Origin: Trematomus loennbergii
Taxonomy: Eukaryota > Chordata > Actinopteri > Perciformes > Nototheniidae
Length of the DNA stretch: 64,000 nt
Reading direction: 5' to 3'
Assembly (NCBI GenBank): GCA_012861695.1
Contig: JAAOOA010000586.1
Coordinates: 124,001-188,000, forward strand
The notes beneath the pieces are model-generated. The model saw only the letters and a program-made list of their open reading frames with translations. It was not told the origin of the DNA and did not search any database. Positions within the stretch are counted from its first letter, which is position 1. Every line of letters begins with the position of its first letter. Made by a program: the position numbers and the translations under genes. Shown here one piece after another: positions 24,119 to 37,500 of the stretch.

Positions 24119-24242
24119 TTAAACAGACAGAGCCTTCTTCTGACAGATCCATTGTCGTGGTTTATCACAGCTCGCTGAGTACCAGTTGCTGCCCTTGTAA
24201 AACACTGCACAGAGACCGTCATCAGAAGGATCTATCCAGGAG
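24119..24242 (-). CDS. Unit III CTLD exon 3 (C-terminus)
   Basis: The acceptor is TCCTCAG. The exon encodes [19 protein letters not shown], then WYSASC and [10 protein letters not shown] and a TAA stop. It supplies the last two conserved CTLD cysteines. The matching exons in Units I, II, IV and V give the family its C-terminal signature CQKKALS. Confidence 0.75.
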
Positions 24243-27200
24243 CTGAGGAGAGAACATGATGTTTAGATAAAGACTGATAGATTTCATTATTCAAAGTGTT
24301 TATTAACGTGTCTCTTACCTATCAATCAGATTACTTCCATCCACCCACTTCCATTTCTTATTTACAACTCTCAGACCAATCCAGAATCCATTAGATCCAA
24401 AACTTTTGTCATTGATTGCTGCCTGGAAAACAGAGAGAGAGTTGTCAGATATTTAAACATTAAACTGTAATAAACACATAATGACCTAAAAACACAAAGT
24501 GTGTTCAAACCTACACAAAACACAATTACTTTCTTAATTGCGTCATATTAATGGGTTTACCTTTTCCTCTAAATCATGTGCAACAGCCAAATCTGAATTC
24601 TTTCCACTGCAGTCTTCTCGAGCTTCTTCCCAGGTTTTCCAACCAGAAAAAGGAGGGTCATTATACAAATAGCAGCTGGGCGCAGTGAGTTTCCAGCCGT
24701 GCTGACAAGGTTGACACTTATCATCTGAAACAACAGAGTCCAAACAATCAACAACATGACTGCAGTATGAAAATATTGAATTGTGACCTAATATCTGAAC
24801 ATACCGGTATTTCCTAAGCAGTAGGAATCGATGCTCCACTGAGCTCGACTGACGTTGAGCTCATTCGAGTTTGTTGTCATGTCTTGTATTTGCTGTTTCA
24901 AGTTGTTATTCTTGGTTTCCAGCTCCTGGTTTTGTGTTTCCAGCTCTTGGACTACTGCAGACAGGTCTTTGTTGTTGCTTTCTGAGACAGTATAGGCTTG
25001 TTTCAGGTTGCCAAATTGGTCCGCCAGATTCTTGTTGTCCCTCGTCAAGTTTGCAACTGCAAAATGAGAAATTAGCTTCTTTTATAATCAAGGTTATATT
25101 GCAATTTAGTTTTTTGTCAATTGCCTCTTTTGGAAGCTTTTTCCTGTCAGTCTCACGTTAAGTTTTCCGGTCTTTAGACTCAAACTAAAAATGTCTCAGT
25201 TTGTCTCAAAGTGTTCTGACTTCTCCAATTCTCATTAATATTTCACATTGCCTGAAACTGCTTGTCACTGTGGTTTGAAGTCAACATTACTAAGAAAGGA
25301 ATGAAATGGGAAGTCTTCAAGCCACGCATTTTGTGAAATAGCAAACGCTGGTGGGTAGAGAGTGGGATAAACTCAGAACTTCACAGAGGCTCAGTAACAT
25401 GAAAGACACATGACATTTGTTAATAGATTGACATTAGATAGACTTTCATTGTCGTTTGGGTCTGATCATGTGATTTGTTAAGAATAAGAGAAATATAGAA
25501 TATGACTTGACTTATCTTTTAATTATTTGTATTCATACTTGTCTGTATTTCCCACTAATGGTGCCTGCAGGTATGTACAGTATAGGAAAGTCTCAAACAA
25601 ATGAATGTATTCATCCATGAATGGCTTCTTGATTGATAATTTTGCTTAAAGCTCCCATGTCATGCTTTTCCGGTTATTACCCGTCCCCTTGTGTGGTATG
25701 AAGGTTTTTATGCATGTAAACGGTGTGCAGAGTCAAAACCCTGAAAGTACACCCTGTAGCGAGTAAAACTCTAACACAGAAAATACCTCCCCAAAACGCC
25801 TCGTTGGAGATACGTCACTGCCCATTTGAGTCTTCCATTTAGTTCCGGGTACCGCCTGATGTCATGCGGTACCCGGAACGAAATGGACCAATCCCGAAGA
25901 GCTATGGCCACACCAGCAGCGGCGTGTTCCTCCAGAGGTTCGAAGAACCGGCATTTCACAGACGAAAGCTTCCAAAACATTGCCCAGTTTGAGGCCGGAT
26001 ATGCACAGCTTGTTTGGACCGTTTGGAGCAGGGGAAGATCCGGGTACACAACCTGTAAGTTTGCATTGTTATTTGTGTATTTATCAAACAAGACTGTTTA
26101 AATGTGTAAACTGTGTTGGACTGCTAAGCCATTGACACAGTGCTAACTGTGCTAACTAAGTTGCTAGAGTTTCCATATATCAACTCTAATATCAGCAGAT
26201 GGCCTTCCATACATGTATCTCATAGCAGGAGAATGTCTGCATTCACACACAAAATACCTATTGACAGTATACTCCGGGTGATTTGCCGTGCGGTCAGTTG
26301 CGAAACGTAATTACATTATAGCTGGCGTAGCGTGTATGCAACCGATCTAACACACGGAGCTAGACCTAGGTTTGGTAGGAAAAACATTTTTGTGATGCTA
26401 CGTTGCTAGCGTTTAAATATATCAACTACAATGTCAGCAGATGGCCTTACATGTTTGTCATGGCAGGAGAATGTCTGCAGTCACACACACGGAATACTCA
26501 TACAGTATACTCCGGGTGATTTACCGTACATTGTGACAGTACATATACTGCATGTATAGCTCGAGGCTAGCTGTATGCTAGCGCAAAACAATGTATTCAT
26601 GACCGTTACAATGTATGACCGAATGTAGCAGACTACCCGTATAACATTGCAATTATAAACACGTTATTGCTAGCCTAATATGAACCACTAGCTTTTGTTC
26701 ATAGTAGTTTTATTACTCTACATTATAGTTGCCGTTCCTCCGAGCTAACGTTAGCTACCAAGGTAAACAAAGCTAGGTTAGCATATTAGCTGGCAAGCTG
26801 TTCATTAGATTGATTAGATAGATCCACACTCCTACCACAACTACTACTAACGAATCTAAAACAACTAAGTTTCTCTAATATTTTGTGATTTGCATTTGAT
26901 TTCGTCCAGCCAGATCCTGCCGGACAATACATGACGGGGACCGGACTACCACACTGAGGCCTCGTCCTAAAAAGCCCCGGCTGCTATAGGCAAGATGCCG
27001 ACAACGGGGAGTGATTGACGATATACCGTGTATATATGTATATTTACGTTCATTTTGTACATTTCTAAAAATAAAGTTGAATGGAAATACTATATATAGC
27101 AAACCATGATTTGATTTCTCATCAAACAGTAGTAGTTTATAACGGGTAAAAATAACTTACTCTTTGTTATGACCGGCTCGTAGGCCACAACGGAAAGACA

Positions 27201-28406
27201 AGGAGACATACACGAGTTTACAAAACCACGGTACATTTATTGTGGTAAATGCAGAGATACGTGGTATGGGAAGAGGATTGCTGTGCTGCTTGGAGCGAGA
27301 GAGAGGCTGCCGTGTGACTCCCGGCAGCTGGCTAGCACCTCGGCTCCGGCCAGGTGTCCGTGATCGCGCTGATTAGCCTCTTCAGCTCCACCCCATCGTA
27401 AGACAAAGGCCCTGGGGCCGTCACACTCTTCTATAACAACAGTTAAAAATATATATATGTATATAAAATATACGGCTGTACCGACGCCATGATAAGACTG
27501 ATGTTCGGCTGAGAGCAGCCGTTTAGACATGGGCGCAGCCTCTCTGGTGGTTGACTAATCAGAACAGAGTGGCCGAGCTGACCAATCGGAGCACACTAGG
27601 CTCACAGGGAGGGGGGGGCAAGAGCTCCAACGAGTCGTTTAGTGGAGAAAGTGAATACTGCTGAATACACATGCTTGACAGAGATGCTGTATGCGAAACC
27701 AATGTGAGTTTGGAAAATTGCACAGTATAAATCTATTTTAGTATACCTCAACAATGTAATTATGATCAGTGGAAATGGCCATGACATGGGCCCTTTAAGT
27801 TGGGAAAACAAGCACAATGCATTAATGGATGCTACCTCCATGTTGGCCTACAAAAATAAGTCATCATTGCACCACTCTGTTAATAATAATAATCATACAT
27901 TTGATTTATATAGCATACTTTAAAGACAACGTCATATCACAACACATCCTCACTCCCAGGTCGGCGTATGTTGACGTTATGTCAAGGTCCCCTGTGGTCT
28001 TTTTCCAACGCAAGGGGGGCGGCCCTTAGCGTACATTTTCAACTTTCCGGGATGTCCATAGGCTTCTATATAGCTCCCTAAACGTATGTTGTAGACGACT
28101 TGAGATCGCGAGTGAACGCTTCCCGCCGCGGGCCATTCTCTGCTGAAGCATACGTTTCGAGACTGCATTGCATTAAAAACATTATGCTCTCTATATATTG
28201 TCTTTATTATGCTTTAAACAGTGTATCGGGCTTTGGCTATTGGGCGGTGTAGGTACCATATCTGCACGGCCTACCAGTTCAGCACGAGGTCCTTTACGCT
28301 TACTAATGACGTCACGCATTGGCTGTACGGCAACCCAAGAGGACATTTTACACGGCCAAATTCCGCAAAGAATATTAAAAAATAAAAAATAACAATCGAC
28401 AGTGAA

Positions 28407-28470
<64 letters not shown>

Positions 28471-28481
28471 TGTGTGTGTGT

Positions 28482-28577
<96 letters not shown>

Positions 28578-31500
28578 TGTGTGTGTGTGTGTGGTGTGTG
28601 TGTGTGTGTGTGGTGACGCAGCCTGGTTAGTAAAAGATTATTTCAATCTCTGCAAACCTGCAGGAAGGAAATGGTCCACATATTCAACATTAATATTTTT
28701 GCATGAGTAATTGTATACATCCCATTCATACATCTTTTTTCCTGCAAAATCTTTCCCTCGCTGATGGAATAAGAGCAGTGAGGCGTTCTGCTGAAGCAGA
28801 AGGTTTTTCAGATAAAACTAATGATCCATTTTTGTGATGGTTTTGTAGTCTAGTATTTTGTTACCACAAAGTTGACAGTGACTTCATTAGAGCATATCTC
28901 ACAAATGTTATGCTTTATTTCCTTTATGCGTATTCCATGCGTTTTCTTGTGTGTTTCACAAATCCTGTATACATTCTGTATTTTAGATTTTCAGATGTTA
29001 TTATGAATGGAGTGTTTCTGTGTATTTAATTGTAATATAGTTGGCTTTACTGTTGGTGTGACAAAACAAGCAATTTAAAGTAGTGAGTTCTGGGAAACTG
29101 GGTCTGACTATTTAAAAGAAAGATTTCACATTTATAAATGAGGAACAGCATGATATTTAAGAAGACACAACTGGAAGTAGCATTTTTCATTATCAGTTCA
29201 AGTAAGTGCTTAAACATAGTTAACATTGCAGGAAAGCAATATATTAGACGTTAAGTACTTTGTCAGGCTTAATATTTATCTGTAGATACAAATGTCACTG
29301 TGTGTGCTGTGTGCTCTGCATGTGTGACCATCAAAGAGGGTTTCATCCCTCCATATTCATCTTCTATACCCCCAAAGCTTTTTTCTTATTCAAAAGAAGA
29401 CCTTAACCTAAAGTATTCTTTAATGTTTAAATAAAGCCTTATTAGTTTGTCTGTTTTGCACATCCTCCTATTAATATCTAATAAAATTATAAAATGCAAT
29501 AACGTGCTTTAACCAGTAGGTGTCCCTTTCTATCAGCTGTGCACCGTTATGGCGTAAATACAGCCTATCTACCAATTGGATCAAATATAAAAGTCAGCCG
29601 AATTAGTATTGATACTGCAAGGAGACGTATTGTGTGAAAAAAATGTAAGATGTTGTTTAATTGCCTATATATTTAAGATCCACGTCAAGTTTTCAGTTTT
29701 GGCGGCAGTTGTTCCTGTTTGTCTAGAAGTCTTGTCATCAGGGCTCTATACATATAGTTAACTACGGCAGATATGTAATATTTAATGCAGCCGAAACGTG
29801 TATTACAATGCCTTTATGTGATGACTTTCAAAGAGAAAAGCAAGCACACTCGGGAATAAAGTATTATTCTATTTAAAAAAAAAAATTCGGATTTCACATC
29901 GCATAAACACCAAATCCCAGCGTGCATTGCGGCTAAACCATCCAATCATCGAGCTGAGGATCTTGCCTACGTCTGTTTCCGGTTTCGTTTAGGAAGGATG
30001 TATTTTGTTATACACACATTCCTTCACATTTAAATTTAAATTTACATTAAAGTATTTCGTGAGGCCTTCTAACATGTTTTTAAATATAACTACGGTTGTA
30101 GTTGAAGAGTTTGTAAATTAACATGAACCGAAGCTGTTGCCTGTTGCAATATACAGTCTGTGGTTGCTACAGAGGATTGTGGGTAATGTAATGTCCGTCA
30201 AACTTCCGGGTTCCTCCATGGGACCTTATTTCGGAAAAAGTATGCATTGAAGTCAATGGAGAGAGAAAGATTATCTTTCGATCCCGTTTGAATTGTGCCA
30301 TGAATTACACATATGATGTTCGTCAATCTTAAATAATAATTTCCATGTAAAAAAGTCACAGTTTGTCGTAAAACTGTTGAAATATAAGACTATGAAATGT
30401 GTGTGTATGTACAGCTCTCAACATGCCCAGACTTGTAGTGATTTTCACCTCTTTTAATACTTTTAATACCACATTACGTCACACGTTTGATGCGCGCCCG
30501 TGATTGAAAATCTCTTTATTTAAAAAATACGGGGAATACGGATCTCGGGGTCTCCCTGCTCCCTGTGCGCAGATGCGACGCGTCATATGACATCACATGT
30601 TTGGCATGTCTCGATTGAATATGCTTTATTTAAAAAAAAAACAAGGACAATAAACAAAGCAGTCTTCACAATGGCCGGACAAAATACTTTGAGCCGCCCT
30701 ATAGCCAAAGCCAGAGACACTGTTTAAAGCATAATAAAGACAATATATAGAGAGCATAATGTTTTTAATGCAATGCAGTCTCGCAACGTATGCTTCAGCA
30801 GAGAATGGCCCGCGGCGGGAAGCATTCGTTCGCGATCTCAAGTCGTCTACAACATACGCTTAGGGAGCTATATAGAAGCCTATGGACATCCCGGAAAGTT
30901 GAAAATGTACGCTAAGGGCTGCCCCCCTTGCGTTGGAAAAAGACCACAGGGGACCTTGACATAACGTCAACATACGCCGACCTCGGAGTGAGGATGTGTT
31001 GCATATCAAGGTGCTTCACAAAGCTATAAGGAGAAAAAAATAAAATAAAAAAATAAAAAAAGATATCTAAAGGAGCATATTGAATAAAATATGGTAATAT
31101 AAAAAATAAAAATAAAAGGTTAAGAGCATAAAAGTTTTAGAAAAATAGCTAAAAAAACAAAGGACGGTCAGTAAAATGCGGTGTGGAACAGGTGGGTCTT
31201 GAGGCATTTCCTAAAAACTGAGAGTGATGCCGAGGTCCGTACTGTATGTTCTCTGGAAGCTGATTCCACAGACGTGGACCTAGGGAGGAGAAAGCACGGT
31301 TTCCCATGCTGAACAGTTTTGTCCGTGGAACAGCCAGGAGATTGGAGCTGTCTGACCTGAGTGTGCGTGAGGTATGGGAATGTTTTCTGATTAGCAGTTC
31401 CTGTAGGTAGGTGGGGCCAGTGTGGTTGATGGCGTTGAAGACCATTATGAGGACTTTGTAGTTGATCCGGTGTGTTACAGGGAGCCAGTGGAGTGAGTGA

Positions 31501-34500
31501 AGGATGGGAGTGATGTGCTCTGATCTGCGTGTTTTTGTGAGTATCCGGGCGGCAGTTTTGTACATATTGTAGTCTCTGAGTGGTTTTTGCTGGAATTCCT
31601 GCAAGCAGAGAATTGCAGTAATCAATGCGGGAGGTGATGAAGGCATGGACCGGTTTTTCTGCATCCGGTTTGGTGAGGGAGTGTCGCATTTTGGAGATGT
31701 TCCTCAGGTGGTAGTATGAGGCTTGGTAGATCGTCTTTATGTGTGCTTGGAATGAAAGGGATGAGTCCAGCTTCACACCTAGGCTCGTTTCAAGTGGGGA
31801 GAGGGGAATGGAGTGGCCATTGATGCTGATATGAGGGATATCAGTTTGTTAGACGCTCATAATAATACTTTCTACACCGTTATACTGTGGCATGTACATT
31901 ACTGATATCAAATGGTGTAAACAGATCAAACGGCTGCTAATATTCTTTAAGGATTGTCTTATGTCTAAGTGTGAGATAATGCACTTCCTGTTTTGTGTAC
32001 TTACGGTAGACGCAGACTCCGATGATGACACCCAGCAGAATGACACAAAGAATCCCCAAACAACAAGCCAAGTGCTGAAACCGCCGATGTCCTGCTGAGT
32101 CTAAACGACACAAATTAATCACATTAACTGTCCAAAGGAAGATTGGTACCTTTCAGAGTTACAGTCTCCTTAGTACAGATATTGTGTCACTTTTCAACTA
32201 GGACAGTATACAGTATGGTAAATGCAGATGGATCTTTTTTTTTATGAGTAAAAGGTGAAAGACAGGAAAGGATAGCAAGTTGATTTGACTAACTCAGATG
32301 CTTGAACCTTATATTAGTCAGTCAAACTTTGGAATACAGTTCAGAACAAAGGAGTGCATTTGGTCCCCTATCACTTACATCGTATGAGAAATGGCCTAAA
32401 TAAACAAAAGGAGTGATATGGACAGCGAAAGATTGTTCAAATATTTAAACAGGGACCTGACTTTTGTTAAAGGGCCGACTTAAAGAGTTGTGAACCCATT
32501 GTGTTTTGAGAAACTGCTTTATGTACTTTGCTAAAAGTGTTCCAGTGAGAGTTACGGTTTGTCTTGAGGATTAGTCACTGTAACATTATTGCAGTACACC
32601 ACAAAAGTTCAATCTCTAAATAACCGTTCGGAAGAGATTTCCTAAAAACTAACCTCATATTTAGTCTGAGTCATTCACAGTTTTTAACACGTTAATAACG
32701 TTGCAGATAAAACCCCCCAAAAAAGCAACAAAACCACTTGATAAAGTTTAGTAAAAGGCAGTGGTAGAATGTTACTGAATACATTTAATCATACTGTACT
32801 TAAGTGCACATTTTAGGTACTTGTACTTTACTTGAGTATTTTCTTTACATGCCACTGTATGATTTAACTCAACTACAATTCAAAGGTATCATATATCTCA
32901 CTCCACTACATTCATAGTTATTTAATAATCGAGACGTATTATTCTTTTTAGAATATGTTTTGTTATATATATGAACAGATGGACGATCTGAAAAACTAGA
33001 TAATAAAGAAACTTAATTGGAATCTGCACGCATTTACGTTTATTTGATCTAATTAGGACAGTTTTTGGGTGTTTTTTATTTGATTTCAAACTTGTCTGTG
33101 TTGAGTATAAGTAGAGTTTGCTTATTATAATTGCTTACTTTTACTCAAGTAATATTTGCAATGCTGTACTTCTACTTTTAATAGATAAGTTTACCACATG
33201 GTGTCAGTACTTTTACAAAAGGACCAGAATAAACTGGTAAAAGGTCTTGGTTTGGTTTAGAATAAGTACTTTTTTGTAACTTAAAACAAGTCAACAATTA
33301 TTTGACATTATAGACTTCTGCATACTTTGATTAGAAACTTATTTTTTGACATGTCAAAAACAAACGGGGGATGAGACAGCTTTAGTAGTGGTAGCACTCC
33401 CAGTTGCAGTAACACCTGAATGCTTTTTCTAACACAACTTACCCTTGTTCTTTGTTTCGTTCTGCACCTTCACGTTATCGTACACAGTCTCCTCCGCTCT
33501 CTTTGCTGAAAGGTCAAAGGAAATGCTCAGGGTTTTTTAGTGAATAAATGACAAGGACTTTAAAAGGCTGTTTTATTGTTTGATATAGCAGAAAAATTGC
33601 CTTTTGCCGATGATTGATTTATTACAAAAATGCAGTTTTTTCCTCAAAGTGCATTAAAATGGGCAGCTTCAAAATGATGAGATTGTGTTTCAGGTATTGT
33701 ATCATGCCGTTTAAAAATGGAAACGACATGATACGGGAAACTCAACAGATAATTATCTCACTTCGCAATTTCCTCACTGGTTTGAAATAGATGTGTTTGT
33801 GATGATATATCTCCCCACAACACACTCTCACTCCCTAAGCGTCCAGGAGCGACGCTTGGTCAGGGTCCCGTGGCGTCCAGTTGTGACGCGCCGAGGCTCC
33901 TTCAGCTTCATAAAGGGACGCAAACAGCTTTCAACTGATTGCAATGTATTCCCAGTATTTGACGCTTAGGGAAGCACGGCATTCGTTTGTGTCGGAGGCT
34001 GTTAAAGGCAATGTGAGCGTCCATTCCCATTGGATAACGGAGAATTGTACACCCGGAAGTAAGTATTCCCCTTACTGTCGATTGATTTGACAGTGATATC
34101 TCCACTACTCATCAACTCAAAAACACCAGATTATCCTTGTTAATTAAACGACATTGATCGGTTTTAGTGTGTGTACAATGCTTTTGTCACGTTTTCCCCT
34201 TCAATTCTGAGAAACAAGTCGTTTTCTATGAGTTTTGGATGGCCGATTACCCACAATCCTCTGTAGCAACCATAGACTGTATAAAAAAATTAAATACTAC
34301 ATTATTCCGAGTGTGCTTGCTTTTCTCTTTGAAAGTCATCACATAACGGCATTGTACAGATGGAGCCTCTTATTTTGGACGCCAGCATACAGCTTCCTGC
34401 CTACTGCCAGCCAGTTACCTGCCTAAGACCTGCCAAAGACCAGTATCCAGGCCCTCCCACTATTCTCCAATTTCAGGGTTTAACCAGGAGATGGCGCTAT

Positions 34501-37500
34501 ATATTAAATAACTAAGACTTAGTTTTTCACAATAGAAAATGCAGATATTATATAAAAAACTAAAGTTAAAATCTTGTTTGTAATGCCCCAAGAGCAATAA
34601 CATCTTGTCACAAGCTTTTTGGAAGAAAAAGACTGACCCAAGAGACCTGTAGTTGACTAATTACAGGCCTCAATAAAGTTCTGCCATTGGTTGTGAAAAA
34701 CAACGGTGGACATAGTGGAAAGTGAAATTGACATTGTCGAATTTAATAAAAATACAAAATAATGTATCTGTGTACGTGTTTTACTATGTGATCTGCACTT
34801 ATCAAACATCTAATTAAAGGGCCCATGTCATGGCCATTTCCACTGATCATAATTACATTGTTGAGGTATACTAAAATAGATTTATACTGTGCAATTTTCC
34901 AAACTCACATTGGTTTCGCATACAGCATCTCTGTCAAGCATGTGTATTCAGCAGTATTCACTTTCTCCACTAAACGGCTTGTTGGAGCTCTAGCCCCCCC
35001 CTCCCTGTGAGCCTAGTGTGCTCCGATTGGTCAGCTCGGCCACTCGTTCTGATTAGTCAACCACCAGAGAGGCTGCGCCCATGTCTAACAGTGCTTTTCC
35101 CGGCTGCTCTCAGCGTAACATCAGTCTTATCATGGCGTCGGCACAGCCATATATTTTATATACATATATATTTGTAACTGTTGTTATAGAAGAGTGTGAC
35201 GGCCCCAGGGCCTTTGTCTTACGATGGGTTGGAGCTGAAGAGGCTAATCAGCACGATCACGGACACCTCCGGACACTACGGCCCCAGTCTCTCTCCAAAG
35301 CGGCTGCAGGAAGACTAACTGCGATCCTCTCAACCACCTATATCTGCATTTACGACAATAAATGTGCCGTGGTTTTGTAAACTCGTGTATGTCTCCTTGT
35401 CTTTGTGGCCTACGAGCCGCTCATAACAAAGAGTAAGTTATTTTTACCCGTTATAAACTACTACTGTTTGATGATAAATCAAATCATGGTTTGCTATATA
35501 TGAATTCAGGGAAGAAAGGATAGGCCTACTAAGTATTTCCATTAAACTTTATTTTTAGAAATGTACAAAATGAACATAAATATACATATATACACGGTAT
35601 ATCATCCATTCCTCCTCCTCGCATCTTGCTGCGCACAGCCGGTGCTGCGGTGCCTTTTAGCACGACGCCTCAGTAGTAGTAGAAGTGCCTTTTAGCACGT
35701 CATGGATTGTCCGCCAGGATCTGGCTGGACGAAATCAAATGCAAATCACAAAATATTAGAGAAACTAAGTTGTTTTAGATTCGTTAGTAGTAGTTGTGTA
35801 ATGAACAGCTTGCCTGCTAATATGCTAACCTAGCTTTGTTTACCTTGGTAGCTAACACGATATGAACGTTAGCTTGGAGGAAAGGCAACTATAATGCAGT
35901 GTAATAAAACTACTATGAACAAAAGCTAGTGGTTCATATTAGGCTAGCAATAACGTGTTTATAATTGTAATCGCATACGGGTATTCTGCTACCATACAAT
36001 GTAACTTGCATGAATACATTGTTTTGCGCTAGCATACAGCTAGCCTCGTTAGCTACATGCAGTATATGTACGGTCACAATGTACGGTAAATCACAGTACA
36101 GTATACTGTATGAGTATTGTGTGTGTGAATGCAGACATTCTCCTGCTATGAGATACATGTATGCAAGGCCATCTGTTGATATTAGAGTTGATATATGGAA
36201 ACTCTAGCAACTTAGTTAGCACAGTTAGCACTGTGTCAATGGCTTAGCAGTCCAACACAGTTTACACATTTAAACAGTCTTGTTTGATAAATACACAAAT
36301 AACAATGCAAACTTACAGGTTGTATACCCAGATCTTCCCCTGCTCCAAACGGTCCAAACAAGCTGTGCATATCCGGCTTCAAACTGGGCAATGTTTTGGA
36401 AGCTTTCAAATGCCGGTTCTTCGAACCTCTGGAGGAGGAACCCGCCGCTGCTGGTGTGGCCATAGCTCTTCGGGATTGGTCCATTTCGTTCCGGGTACCG
36501 CATGACATCATGCGGTACCCGGAAGAATCAAATGGGCAGTGACGTATCTCCAACGAGGCGTTTTGGGGAGGTATTTTCTGTGTTAGAGTTTTACTCGCTA
36601 CAGGGTGTACTTTGAGGGTTTTGACTCTGCACACCGTTTACATGCATAAAAACCTTCATAACACACAAGGGGACGGGTAATAACCGGAAAAGCATGACAT
36701 GGGAGCTTTAAGGCGAGACACCCCAGGTGAATAGGGTATTTTTTTTAACTTAAAGATATCAGCTAAATATTTCTCCAGTTAATTACTTACAATAAGGCAA
36801 TTGTTTTTTGTATTACAAGTTTTCTGAAATAGCATGTTTAAATATCCAAATGATCCATTATCTCATGAAATATGCGCATATTTTGAGACATTTCAGGAAC
36901 CGAAATCTGAACTTTGGATAAAGCCAGGATCAAAATTATTGTTTCATTTTGTAGTCATATTAGTATCTAAGGCTTTTACAGAAGGGATTTTGGATATCTC
37001 TTTGTATCACTCCATAAATCAGAAAATACTGTCAACAGCCCTAAAATATCAATTTTCACCATGTTTTTAGGTATAAAATGTTATATAATTCAGGCTATGA
37101 ATTATATATGACCAAACCCTTCTGTAAAAGCCTTCATAATATTGATAGGAATATAACTGGAAGGTTTGGTGTATGTAACTGCTACTGAAGTGGACATTTC
37201 GAACTCAGAGTAGGAGAAAAAACTCATTTTGAGAAAACGACCTTTAAAGATTGCAGGGTGACGCTAGCTAAACCCTCCTGTTATCTGGATGATAGCTTGC
37301 GCATCGACGCACTCCGTGAAGGTATTTCATGTTCGGGGTCATTTGTTTTTTGTATAACCTTGCTTTGTGCAAGTGACAATTGTTGTCGTCTTCTCTGTGA
37401 ACGTTTTTTTCTCCGTTATTTTGCCATTTTCAGATTTAAATTTTGAGCGGAAAGCTAACCAGGAAGTGCTTTAGCACACCACGTGACGCATCTGAACGAA

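Larger units (their letters stand above)
27885..31847 (-). mobile_element. LINE (L2-like) 3' part, interrupted by A2
   Basis: On the minus strand, 31149-31847 encodes the end of a fish LINE reverse transcriptase in two overlapping frames: [20 protein letters not shown] and [14 protein letters not shown] in one, [20 protein letters not shown] and [19 protein letters not shown] in the other. The frame switch shows it is dead. The 3' UTR continues to 31002, is broken by A2, and resumes at 27939 down to a TTA/TAA-rich tail at 27885. Confidence 0.75.

Noticed and set aside
25771..26101. About 100-codon frames in C1 and C2 (also 36236-36634)
   Set aside because: Overlapping frames on both strands of a MITE, differing by frameshift between copies; no transposase motif.
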